Below are positions 1 to 6,677 of a stretch of DNA of 11,225 nt, piece after piece (within the stretch, counting starts at the first letter, position 1; every line of letters starts with the position of its first letter). This DNA comes from an uncultured Bacteroidales bacterium (lineage in GTDB: Bacteria > Bacteroidota > Bacteroidia > Bacteroidales > UBA932), in assembly GCA_946408295.1 (NCBI GenBank), contig CAMJRT010000023.1, positions 1-11,225 on the forward strand. The letters run 5' to 3'. The notes beneath the pieces were generated by a model, which was not told where the DNA came from, did not search any database, and was given only the letters and a program-made list of their open reading frames with translations. Position numbers and translations under genes: made by a program.

Positions 1-2
1 CA

Positions 3-98
3 AAACTTTTGGATATATCGGAAAATTTTACAGAAATGCAAATGAGTCATCTCGAATTTTCCAATAAGTTTCCAGCAAGTTTATTAAATAATAATTAA
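3..98 (+). CDS. Possible C-terminal end of an upstream gene (partial)
   Basis: The frame beginning at base 3 is open from the window edge to a TAA at 96-98, giving 31 residues that end in LLNNN. It has no stop until that point, while the other two forward frames stop at about bases 45 and 66. The stretch is AT-rich and too short to assign a family. It may be the tail of a gene that starts outside the window, or chance. I do not recognise it. Confidence 0.25.
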   Translation, partial: KLLDISENFTEMQMSHLEFSNKFPASLLNNN

Positions 99-175
99 TT
101 GTATATAAATAATTTACAGAGTTTTCAACAAATTAACAGCAATTATAACAACATCAAAAGTTTTAAAAAAATCAA

Positions 176-183
176 TATATTTG
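176..183 (+). promoter_or_regulatory. Putative -7 element of the ruvB promoter
   Basis: TATATTTG matches the Bacteroidota -7 consensus TAnnTTTG exactly and lies 35 bases upstream of the chosen ruvB ATG, which implies a leader of about 29 bases. No convincing TTTG -33 element is visible at the expected distance, so this is a half-supported promoter in a very AT-rich region. Confidence 0.45.
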
Positions 184-218
184 TAATTATTTGTTTGATA
201 ACAACACCTGCTACTTTT

Positions 219-1247
219 ATGCAAGAATCTTTCGACCCGCACATCCAAGGAGAGTGCAAAGATAGTGATTTGGACGGAATAACGCGTCCTCAAGATCTGG
301 AAGAATTCACCGGACAGGATAAAATCGTAGAAAATCTCCGCATTTTCATCCAGGCAGCCAAGATGCGGGACGAGGCGCTCGACCACGTATTGTTCCACGG
401 CCCTCCGGGACTGGGCAAGACTACGCTGGCGCATATTATCGCCAATGAGTTAGGCGTCAATTTGAAAGTCACTTCCGGTCCTGTATTGGATAAACCGGGA
501 GATTTGGCCGGTTTGTTGATTTCTCTCCAGAAAGGAGATGTGCTTTTCATCGATGAGATTCATCGGCTCTCTCCCGTCGTTGAGGAATACCTATATTCCG
601 CGATGGAAGATTTTGTGATTGACATTATGGTGGACAAGGGCCCCGGAGCCCGTTCCGTCCGTATCAATCTCTTTCCATTTACTTTGGTGGGCGCTACCAC
701 GCGCAGCGGCTTGCTTACCTCTCCTTTGCGCGCCCGTTTCGGTATCAAATGCGCTCTGGAGTATTATGATACTCTTACCTTGCTGCATATCATTCAGCGG
801 AGCGCGCGTATATTAAAAGTCGAAATCAGTGAGGAGGCAGGATATGAAATTGCACTTCGCAGCCGGGGAACCCCCCGTATCGCGAACGCTTTACTCCGTC
901 GTGTGCGTGATTTTGCCCAAGTGAAAGGGAATGGAAAGATTGATATCACTATCGCCCGCTTTGCCCTGGATGCTTTGAATATTGACAAACGAGGCCTGGA
1001 TACCATTGACAATAAGATTCTCAAGACGATTATCACCAAGTTCAAAGGAGGTCCGGTCGGGGTGAACACCATTGCCACCGCCGTAGGAGAAGAAGCCGGA
1101 ACCATCGAAGAGGTTTATGAACCTTTCTTAATAAAGGAAGGATTCATCATCCGCACCCCTCGGGGGAGAGAAGCGACTGAATTATCTTATAAACATCTGG
1201 GGCTCAATAAGATGCAGGATTATAGCGATGAGCCCGGTTTATTTTAA
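219..1247 (+). CDS. ruvB: Holliday junction branch-migration ATPase RuvB
   Basis: RuvB is the AAA+ motor that forms hexamers on either side of a RuvA-bound Holliday junction and drives branch migration in recombinational repair. The 342-residue product carries Walker A GPPGLGKT at 61-68, Walker B LFIDEIH at 109-115, sensor 1 GATTRSG at 158-164, the arginine-finger segment LRARFG at 170-175, sensor 2 [13 protein letters not shown] at 216-228, and the C-terminal winged helix ending in the basic hairpin TPRGREAT at 313-320. I chose the ATG at 219 because homology begins just after it and the length fits the family. An in-frame TTG at 99 would add 40 AT-rich, non-conserved residues. No Shine-Dalgarno is visible, as is usual in Bacteroidota. 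The gene converges on the M64 peptidase gene with 19 bases between stops and no clear terminator. Confidence 0.97.
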   Translation: MQESFDPHIQGECKDSDLDGITRPQDLEEFTGQDKIVENLRIFIQAAKMRDEALDHVLFHGPPGLGKTTLAHIIANELGVNLKVTSGPVLDKPGDLAGLLISLQKGDVLFIDEIHRLSPVVEEYLYSAMEDFVIDIMVDKGPGARSVRINLFPFTLVGATTRSGLLTSPLRARFGIKCALEYYDTLTLLHIIQRSARILKVEISEEAGYEIALRSRGTPRIANALLRRVRDFAQVKGNGKIDITIARFALDALNIDKRGLDTIDNKILKTIITKFKGGPVGVNTIATAVGEEAGTIEEVYEPFLIKEGFIIRTPRGREATELSYKHLGLNKMQDYSDEPGLF

Positions 1248-1266
1248 AAAGTTGATTACCTGATTC

Positions 1267-3312
1267 TTACTCCTCGTGTATCACGGGGGCGGGTAACATC
1301 GGCATCACTTTGGGCGGGATTTTTTCCGTTACGCTGCCGTATGTCGCTCCGGTGACGATATCCCGCAAAGGATCCGTCGGATCGTCTTTACTGAAGAAGG
1401 TGGTCAGATTGAATGTTTCTCCTGCAATATCCAGAATCCGTTTCACAATCAGCAAGCGTTGCCAGGTGGAGAAGTAACGCCGGTTGTCTATCATGCAACT
1501 GATTCTTTCACTTCTCCATCGGTTGAAGATGGACACTTGTCCCCCGTGGTACACGCCAATCCGGCTATACAAAGGATTCATCGCCTCCAAGGTACTGAGA
1601 TTATCCAGTAGGGCGCTTTGCCAGGGCGGATTGTTATAAGTGGCTGAGATATTCAATCCATAAGGAACCGGAAAAGCGTGAGAATCAATCGCTGTGACCG
1701 CTGGCAGATAACTGCTGTACCAATATTCATCCAAAAGCCTTGAGAAGCCGTGTCCGCCGAATTCGTGCAAAAAAATATTCCGCCAGTCTCCCTGTGAAAT
1801 CCCCAATGCCTGTTTTTCCGCATTCGTGACCGTTCTCGTCCCCCCGGTCATCGTGCTCTCGTTGACGGCTTCTGTATCAGGATAACCCCAACCTATAACT
1901 CCTCCCGCATTTACATAAGGAACCATTCCCAAGCATCTTGAGTTTGTATAATTGTGACATATTCCTCCGTATCGGGTATCATTGATAATCATAACGGTCG
2001 CGACTTCGCTGCCGGTATGGATTCCGTTGATCACATCCGGACAATTATTGGTGACAAACGCCAGCACTTTATCCAGGTTCGCCGTCATATCACTATAGGA
2101 CTCGCTTCCCCAGCGGGATTCAAAATAGGTATCTTTCCGTTTGATGATATTCCCGCTTCCATCCGTAATGCTGGATCCTGATTCGTTGGATGGAGTTTTC
2201 AGAATCCAGACATTGAAGTATTCTTTGTAGGATTTGAAGGGTTCCACGGAGAACATCATATCAATCCCGCTCTTGGCCAGCATTTCAAAATCACTCAACT
2301 CTTCCTGCTTGAATCCTTCTGAAATCACGGCGATGCTGACCGGTGTTTTTCCGGAGGTGGATTGTATGTAGAGCGTGGCGTTTTCCGGGTCGTCATCAAT
2401 GAGGTCACTGCCTATGTTTATCGTGCCTAAATCACTGATTATAGAGCGATTAAGTATTATTTTCTTATTGGATACCAGTGTTTTTCTGTTCGTTCCATCC
2501 GAGAAAGACATCGTGAATCCGTACTGTGTTCCGGGCATTACGGTGAAATAATAATCCACCCCTGTTCGGAAAGAACCCGTCAAGGTCACGGTGTTGGATT
2601 TGACATCGTCATTAAAGTATATTTCATTAGTCAGCACAGGTGTTCCATCCTCTTCGACCAGTAAAATGCAGTCCCCCGCCATGGTGTTCCCTCCTTTTAA
2701 GGAAATGGAGGTCACGCTGCTTACCACGGAACCGCTTAAACGGAATTTGATGAAGGAACTGCAATTCAGAAAATGAAAGTTGCTATTTTGTACATTTGTT
2801 CTACAAAATGACACATTCGACCCGGGCGAAATGGAGCCTGCCGTGGCCGTTTGGTTGATAGGAATAGTTATTCCAAATGCAGTCGAACCATTGTACTGTG
2901 TCATTTTTCGTACCGAAGGATAAATACAGTAAAAAGGTGCGATCGTTAGCGTGCTGCTATAACTGAAGTTGGCAACCTCTCCCCCGGCAGAAGTTGTATA
3001 GACAGTATAAGGATATTTACCGGTAGAAGAGTCATAGGTGAGCATTTCAAAACTGTCACCCGGATTCCAGATTACTTTGGCGTAAGTTCCATCATCGCTC
3101 AGTTCAGAATGCGTCTTACTCCCCTCTTCTTTAAATTCCGCCGTCGCCGCTCCCCCTCCCGGATTTCCTGCGACTTTTTGGTTGCTCATATCTTCCAACA
3201 GCCAGACGTCTTTCTTCTCTGGCTGTGGAAGCGTTGTTATTTCTTTGGAAATTTTACCGCACGCGGCTAGCCCCCATAATAAAAGAAAAAGAATATAACC
3301 CTGCTTTTTCAT
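1267..3312 (-). CDS. Fimbrillin-like / M64 family metallopeptidase lipoprotein
   Basis: Predicted exported lipoprotein of 681 residues. A short basic and hydrophobic signal ends in the lipobox LAAC, with the lipidated cysteine at 18. Residues of about 60-300 resemble Bacteroidota fimbrillin-like (Mfa/FimB type) beta-sandwich proteins: a VIWNPGDSFEM segment at 80-90, an APFYCIYPS segment at 125-133, an IPINQTA segment at 150-156, and an F-C-x-S-F-I-K-F core at 181-190. From about 312 the sequence matches peptidase M64 (IgA-peptidase-like): SEGFKQEE at 331-338, PFKSYKEYFNVW at 358-369, and the zinc motif HEFGGHGFSRLLDEY at 516-530. The two histidines are one residue further apart than in HExxH. 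Known M64 enzymes include a clostridial IgA protease; the substrate here is unknown. The start is supported by AGGAGG seven bases upstream. It is the second gene after a 44-residue ORF, probably translationally coupled to it. Confidence 0.88.
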   Translation of the reverse strand: MKKQGYILFLLLWGLAACGKISKEITTLPQPEKKDVWLLEDMSNQKVAGNPGGGAATAEFKEEGSKTHSELSDDGTYAKVIWNPGDSFEMLTYDSSTGKYPYTVYTTSAGGEVANFSYSSTLTIAPFYCIYPSVRKMTQYNGSTAFGITIPINQTATAGSISPGSNVSFCRTNVQNSNFHFLNCSSFIKFRLSGSVVSSVTSISLKGGNTMAGDCILLVEEDGTPVLTNEIYFNDDVKSNTVTLTGSFRTGVDYYFTVMPGTQYGFTMSFSDGTNRKTLVSNKKIILNRSIISDLGTINIGSDLIDDDPENATLYIQSTSGKTPVSIAVISEGFKQEELSDFEMLAKSGIDMMFSVEPFKSYKEYFNVWILKTPSNESGSSITDGSGNIIKRKDTYFESRWGSESYSDMTANLDKVLAFVTNNCPDVINGIHTGSEVATVMIINDTRYGGICHNYTNSRCLGMVPYVNAGGVIGWGYPDTEAVNESTMTGGTRTVTNAEKQALGISQGDWRNIFLHEFGGHGFSRLLDEYWYSSYLPAVTAIDSHAFPVPYGLNISATYNNPPWQSALLDNLSTLEAMNPLYSRIGVYHGGQVSIFNRWRSERISCMIDNRRYFSTWQRLLIVKRILDIAGETFNLTTFFSKDDPTDPLRDIVTGATYGSVTEKIPPKVMPMLPAPVIHEE

Positions 3313-3319
3313 ATCTTTT

Positions 3320-3326
3320 CCTCCTA
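3320..3326 (-). promoter_or_regulatory. Strong Shine-Dalgarno fused to a stop codon (TAGGAGG)
   Basis: On the minus strand TAGGAGG reads as the TAG stop of the 44-residue ORF (3324-3326) run into a full AGGAGG (3320-3325), seven bases before the ATG of the M64 gene. It fixes the peptidase start. A consensus Shine-Dalgarno stands out because the other genes in the window lack one. The arrangement suggests ribosomes terminating on the small ORF reload on the peptidase gene (inference). Confidence 0.85.
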
Positions 3327-3458
3327 TTCTTCAAAAAAATGATAGGTGAAGCCGGGATCAACGGGAACGACCGGAATCTTTTCGTGGCTGCCGGTAAGAA
3401 GAGTCTGTTCGATGGATAGTGGAACGGACGTCAGCGAGGGGCTTTGGTAATTACACAT
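3324..3458 (-). CDS. Small 44-residue ORF upstream of the M64 lipoprotein, unknown function
   Basis: An intact reading frame from ATG (3456-3458) to TAG (3324-3326) fills nearly all of the space between the predicted promoter and the peptidase gene. The product begins MCNYQSPSLTSVPLSIEQ and ends HFFEE. It has no signal peptide or membrane segment. The YxxP start, hydrophobic-plus-acidic middle and short TGS segment are reminiscent, from memory, of the roughly 50-residue proteins often found beside Bacteroidales surface lipoprotein genes, but I cannot confirm a family. Support for translation: a -7 box at 3479-3486 puts the start about 14 bases after the expected transcription start; AAGG immediately precedes the ATG; the stop is built into the next gene's Shine-Dalgarno. 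It could be a leader peptide, a partner of the peptidase, or a chance frame. Confidence 0.6.
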   Translation of the reverse strand: MCNYQSPSLTSVPLSIEQTLLTGSHEKIPVVPVDPGFTYHFFEE

Positions 3459-3478
3459 CCTTATTCGATTTATGCTTT

Positions 3479-3508
3479 CAAAGGTATGGATTTTTTTTGA
3501 TTTCCAAA
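3479..3508 (-). promoter_or_regulatory. Promoter of the small ORF and M64 peptidase unit
   Basis: On the minus strand TTTG (3505-3508), an 18-base spacer and TACCTTTG (3479-3486) match the Bacteroidota housekeeping promoter at every fixed position. The predicted transcription start is near 3472. If the small ORF were not translated, the peptidase mRNA would have a leader of about 160 bases. It interleaves with the ruvA promoter on the other strand. Confidence 0.7.
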
Positions 3509-3525
3509 AATTGTGCGTATCTTCG
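3496..3525 (+). promoter_or_regulatory. Promoter of ruvA
   Basis: TTTG (3496-3499), an 18-base spacer and TATCTTCG (3518-3525) fit the Bacteroidota promoter with one change (TTCG for TTTG). The predicted start near 3532 leaves a leader of about 12 bases before the ruvA ATG. It shares bases with the divergent promoter of the peptidase unit. Confidence 0.65.
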
Positions 3526-3543
3526 CTCTATATACAGATTATT

Positions 3544-4134
3544 ATGATAGACTACATTAAGGGTAAAATTGTCGAGTTGCTTCCCACCGACATTGTGATT
3601 GAATGCGGAGGTATCGGGTACCACGCTTTTATTTCTCTCCAGACGTATGCCATGTTGGAAAATAAGTCGGATACGACCCTCTTTATCCATCATATCCTTC
3701 GCGAGGACGAAGAAATGTTTTATGGATTTTCCAGCAAAGATGAGCGCCAGTTCTTCCGTCTGCTGATCGGCGTGAGCGGTGTGGGGGCCAGTACCGCCCG
3801 TATGATGTTATCTTCTTTGAGTGCAGACGAGATTCGCGAAGCTATTTTGAGTGAGAATGTATCCCGCATCAAATCCATCAAAGGAATCGGTCTGAAGACA
3901 GCCCAGCGAATCATTCTTGAATTAAAAGATAAAGTGGTCAAGGGCGAAGGTTCCGACTCCACCGTGTTCTTTTCCGGCCAAGCCACCCATGCCGTGGCGG
4001 ACGAAGCCATTACTGCACTGCTTATGCTTGGTTTCCCCAAGCCGGCCGTTCAGAAATTGGTGGGTTCGCTGGTTCAGGAAAATCCCACGGCCGGCGTAGA
4101 AGTTTTAATCAAGACCGCGCTGCAAAAGTTGTGA
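3544..4134 (+). CDS. ruvA: Holliday junction DNA-binding protein RuvA
   Basis: RuvA binds the four-way junction as a tetramer and loads RuvB. The product has 196 residues, normal for the family. The N-terminal OB-fold (about 1-63) starts MIDYIKGKIVE and includes the acidic-pin segment LREDEEMFYGF at 52-62. Two helix-hairpin-helix motifs follow, VSGVGASTAR at 77-86 and IKGIGLKTAQR at 112-122. After a short linker (about 131-147), the C-terminal RuvB-contact domain (about 148-196) contains DEAITALLMLGF. I chose the ATG at 3544, since conserved sequence begins there; an upstream in-frame ATG at 3472 lies before the promoter. ruvA diverges from the M64 unit and converges on mnmG, ending three bases before the parS-like palindrome. 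ruvB lies 2.3 kb upstream on the same strand rather than in one operon. Confidence 0.96.
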   Translation: MIDYIKGKIVELLPTDIVIECGGIGYHAFISLQTYAMLENKSDTTLFIHHILREDEEMFYGFSSKDERQFFRLLIGVSGVGASTARMMLSSLSADEIREAILSENVSRIKSIKGIGLKTAQRIILELKDKVVKGEGSDSTVFFSGQATHAVADEAITALLMLGFPKPAVQKLVGSLVQENPTAGVEVLIKTALQKL

Positions 4135-4137
4135 TTC

Positions 4138-4153
4138 TGTTCCACGTGGAACT
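4138..4153. promoter_or_regulatory. parS-like centromere site (ParB-binding palindrome)
   Basis: TGTTCCACGTGGAACT contains a perfect 14-bp palindrome, GTTCCACGTGGAAC (4139-4152). It matches 13 of 16 bases of the B. subtilis parS TGTTTCACGTGAAACA, and the C/G pair at the two inner differences is, as I recall, the form in pseudomonad parS sites. It sits in the 28-base gap between the convergent stops of ruvA and mnmG, where a non-coding site fits well. As an RNA it could form only a 5-bp stem (GTTCC/GGAAC, loop ACGT) before a pyrimidine-rich tract, so a weak terminator is the main alternative. Confidence 0.65.
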
Positions 4154-4162
4154 CTTCTTTTC

Positions 4163-6235
4163 TTATCTTCCGAAATACACCAACAGTACGGCGATATCGG
4201 CTGGAGAAACACCTGAGATTCTGGAGGCTTGGGCGATGGTCGTGGGGGCGTAGCGTTTGAGTTTTTGCCGGCACTCGATGGAAAGGCTTTCAATTCGGTC
4301 GAAATCGAATCCCTCAGGAATGCTTAGATTTTCCAGGCGTTGAATTTTGTTGGCCAGTAACCGCTCTCTTTCAATGTATCCTTCGTATTTGATTTCGATT
4401 TCCAATGATTCAAGAATGGACGAACGGAAATTCGATTGAAGTTGGTTCTTGATGTACGCATCATCCAAATTTTCCACCGCAATTCCTTCGTTGTCCGACA
4501 GGACGGCCAGCGCTTTTTTATAGACATCCTTTTCTATCTTCGGGAAAGGAGCGCTTTCTTTCAATAATTTTTTGTAGTCCTTAATCGGTACAAAAGCAGA
4601 CACGTCCGTCCATTCTTCCTCGGCGATTTTCTTTCTATTTAATGTTCCACATAGAACATTTTGGTAAAAAGAATGGATGTCCACTTGTGGACGGACAATC
4701 AAATCCGCGATTTTTTTGCGGTTGGGAAGGGGAGCGGAGCCGACGGATTCCAAATAGGCATTGGCTGCAGCCGGAGTCACCGATTCGTTGCGGACAAAGT
4801 CGGAAAGTTGTGACACGGCATCGTATTTCCGCATTGTATAATCATAACGGAATGCATCGGCCAGACCCAATTCGTAACCCTTGGCGGTCAGTCTCCAATC
4901 AGCATTGTCTTGTCGTAGCAGAATGCGATATTCAGCCCGAGAAGTGAACATACGATAGGGTTCATCAACGCCTTTTGTAATCAAATCATCAATCAACACA
5001 CCGATGTAAGCTTCATCCCGATGTAGAACAAATGCATCTTTTTTCACGATTTTCCGATGGGCGTTGATGCCTGCCATCAGCCCTTGCGCAGCCGCCTCTT
5101 CATAGCCGGTGGTTCCGTTGACTTGTCCGGCCAGGAAGAGATTCTCAATGCATTTGGACTCCATAGAAGCCTTCAATTGGGTGGGATCAAAGAAATCATA
5201 TTCCACGGCATAGGCCGGCCGATAGATGATGGCGTCTTCCAGCCCTTCAATCTTGTGGAGCGCTTCCACCTGAATTTCCAGGGGAAGGGAGGATGAAAAT
5301 CCTTGCAGATAGTATTCGTTGGTGTCGCGTCCTTGCGGTTCCAGGAAAAGTTGATGTGCGTCTTTATCGGCAAAAGTTCGCAACTTATCTTCAATACTCG
5401 GACAGTAACGGGGACCTATCCCGGAAATTTTACCCGAGAAAAGAGGGGAGTCCTGAAAGCCGGAGCGTAGAACATCGTGTACTTCGGAATTGGTGTGAAC
5501 GATGTAACAAGGCATCTGCGGATTGCCGTTCTGGACGGTGGACAGGTAGGGGAGGAAAGAAAATTTTTCCGGCTGGGCGTCTCCTTCCTGACGGGTCAGT
5601 TTGGTCGTATCAATGGAGGAAATGTCGATGCGCGGGGGAGTGCCGGTCTTCATCCGCGCCGTCCGGATTCCGCGTTCTACCAGTTGGCCGGTCAGCCCGT
5701 AAGAGGAAAGTTCGCCGATGCGTCCGCCCTCAAAATCCTGCTTTCCGATAAAAAGGCGGCCTGAAAGAAAGGTTCCGGCCGTTAAAACAACGCAACGACA
5801 ATGAAATATTGCGCCCGTTTTCGTACAACACCCCGTAATTTTGCTTCCCTCAAAAAGAAAATTTGTAGCAACATCCTCGTAAATATCTATATTACAAGTG
5901 GTTTCAAGTGTTTTTCGCCAATGGGCCGAAAAGCGGTTTTTATCGCATTGCGCACGAGGACTCCACATCGCCGGTCCTTTGGATTTGTTGAGCATCCGAA
6001 ATTGGACCGTGGAGGCGTCCGTGATGATGCCCATATATCCGCCAAGTGCATCTATCTCCCTGACAATCTGTCCTTTGGCTATTCCTCCGACTGCCGGATT
6101 GCAGGACATTTGCCCGAATTTGTTCATATCCATCGAAATCAGCAGCACCGATGAGCCGAGCGATGAAGCCGCCATAGCCGCCTCGCAGCCCGCGTGTCCG
6201 CCTCCGATAACAATGATGTCGTACTCCTTTTTCAT
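4163..6235 (-). CDS. mnmG: tRNA uridine 5-carboxymethylaminomethyl modification enzyme MnmG (GidA), with an insert
   Basis: MnmG, with MnmE, uses FAD, a folate C1 unit and glycine or ammonium to build the cmnm5 group on wobble U34 of several tRNAs. The sequence shows the dinucleotide fold VIGGGHAGCEA at 9-19, SCNPAVGGIAKGQIVREIDALGG at 44-66 with C45, the family signature GPRYCPSIEDK at 274-284 with C278, the FAD segment AGQVNGTTGYEEAAAQG at 369-385, and the C-terminal tRNA-binding helices (KYEGYIERER at 616-625; ASRISGVSPADI at 670-681). At 690 residues it is about 60 longer than E. coli MnmG; the extra sequence lies at about 525-590, between the RPQ strand and the KYEGYI helix. Its ATG overlaps the ybeY TGA by four bases, so the two are probably co-translated. 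Confidence 0.96.
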   Translation of the reverse strand: MKKEYDIIVIGGGHAGCEAAMAASSLGSSVLLISMDMNKFGQMSCNPAVGGIAKGQIVREIDALGGYMGIITDASTVQFRMLNKSKGPAMWSPRAQCDKNRFSAHWRKTLETTCNIDIYEDVATNFLFEGSKITGCCTKTGAIFHCRCVVLTAGTFLSGRLFIGKQDFEGGRIGELSSYGLTGQLVERGIRTARMKTGTPPRIDISSIDTTKLTRQEGDAQPEKFSFLPYLSTVQNGNPQMPCYIVHTNSEVHDVLRSGFQDSPLFSGKISGIGPRYCPSIEDKLRTFADKDAHQLFLEPQGRDTNEYYLQGFSSSLPLEIQVEALHKIEGLEDAIIYRPAYAVEYDFFDPTQLKASMESKCIENLFLAGQVNGTTGYEEAAAQGLMAGINAHRKIVKKDAFVLHRDEAYIGVLIDDLITKGVDEPYRMFTSRAEYRILLRQDNADWRLTAKGYELGLADAFRYDYTMRKYDAVSQLSDFVRNESVTPAAANAYLESVGSAPLPNRKKIADLIVRPQVDIHSFYQNVLCGTLNRKKIAEEEWTDVSAFVPIKDYKKLLKESAPFPKIEKDVYKKALAVLSDNEGIAVENLDDAYIKNQLQSNFRSSILESLEIEIKYEGYIERERLLANKIQRLENLSIPEGFDFDRIESLSIECRQKLKRYAPTTIAQASRISGVSPADIAVLLVYFGR
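4643..4658. promoter_or_regulatory. Degenerate parS-like palindrome inside mnmG
   Basis: TGTTCCACATAGAACA differs from the palindrome TGTTCCACGTGGAACA at two central positions, and keeps 9-base arms with one interruption (AATGTTC and GAACATT around CACATA). It lies in codons of about 526-531 of mnmG, at the start of the extra segment, 505 bases from the better site. ParB binding would be weaker than at a consensus site, or absent. Confidence 0.3.
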
Positions 6236-6660
6236 TTTTCAAGTTCCGATTTGAGGGACAGGGCTTCGTTTTCTTTTTTTCGCATCACCTTCCGCTCTTC
6301 TTCCGTATGGTCGTCATACCCTATCAGATGAAGGATGCCGTGCACCATCACCCGGTTCAGTTCTTCGCAAAAGCGGCCCTCGGCATATTCATCTGCATTG
6401 GCGCGTACCGTGTCGATGCTGATGAACAGATCTCCGTTGAGCGTCGTTCCTTCGCAGTCGTCAAAAGTGATGATATCGGTATAATAGTCGTGCGAAAGGA
6501 ATTTCCGGTTGATATCCAGCAAATAGGCGTCACTGCAGAAAATGATGTTGATATTTCCTATCAGTCTGTCTTCCCGCACTGCCACCTCTTTCAGCCATTG
6601 CTTGGTGTGGGCCTTCCCGCTCAGTGAAAAATCGATATCTTCGGTAAAGTAGCGAATCAT
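6232..6660 (-). CDS. ybeY: Endoribonuclease YbeY, rRNA maturation factor
   Basis: YbeY is a metal-dependent RNase needed for 16S rRNA 3'-end maturation and ribosome quality control. The 142-residue product has the conserved strand SHDYYTDIITFD at 56-67 (family pattern YxxxTDVLSF), GDLFIS at 76-81, and the metal site HGILHLIGYDDHTEEE at 107-122. H107 and H111 are in place. The position of the third canonical ligand (ten residues after the first His) is Asp 117, with a His immediately after it, where enterobacterial enzymes read GYDH. I recall Bacteroidota relatives carrying Asp there too. It heads a two-gene unit with mnmG (ATGA overlap) and diverges from tonB. Confidence 0.93.
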   Translation of the reverse strand: MIRYFTEDIDFSLSGKAHTKQWLKEVAVREDRLIGNINIIFCSDAYLLDINRKFLSHDYYTDIITFDDCEGTTLNGDLFISIDTVRANADEYAEGRFCEELNRVMVHGILHLIGYDDHTEEERKVMRKKENEALSLKSELEK

Positions 6661-6677
6661 TTTCTGAAATTTTGCTG

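Noticed and set aside
99..218. N-terminal extension of RuvB from a TTG at 99, with a hydrophobic segment resembling a signal peptide
   Set aside because: RuvB is cytoplasmic, the segment is AT-rich and contains the likely -7 box, and the ATG at 219 gives the normal 342-residue length.
3472..3543. Upstream ATG for RuvA at 3472
   Set aside because: It lies before the predicted promoter, and conserved RuvA sequence begins at 3544.
4139..4162. The ruvA-mnmG palindrome as an ordinary intrinsic terminator
   Set aside because: A loop of four leaves only a 5-bp stem. It is kept as an alternative, but the exact parS-type palindrome is better explained by ParB binding.
5293..5751. Plus-strand frames of 95-152 residues inside mnmG
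   Set aside because: They are shadows of MnmG coding sequence with no independent start signal or family.
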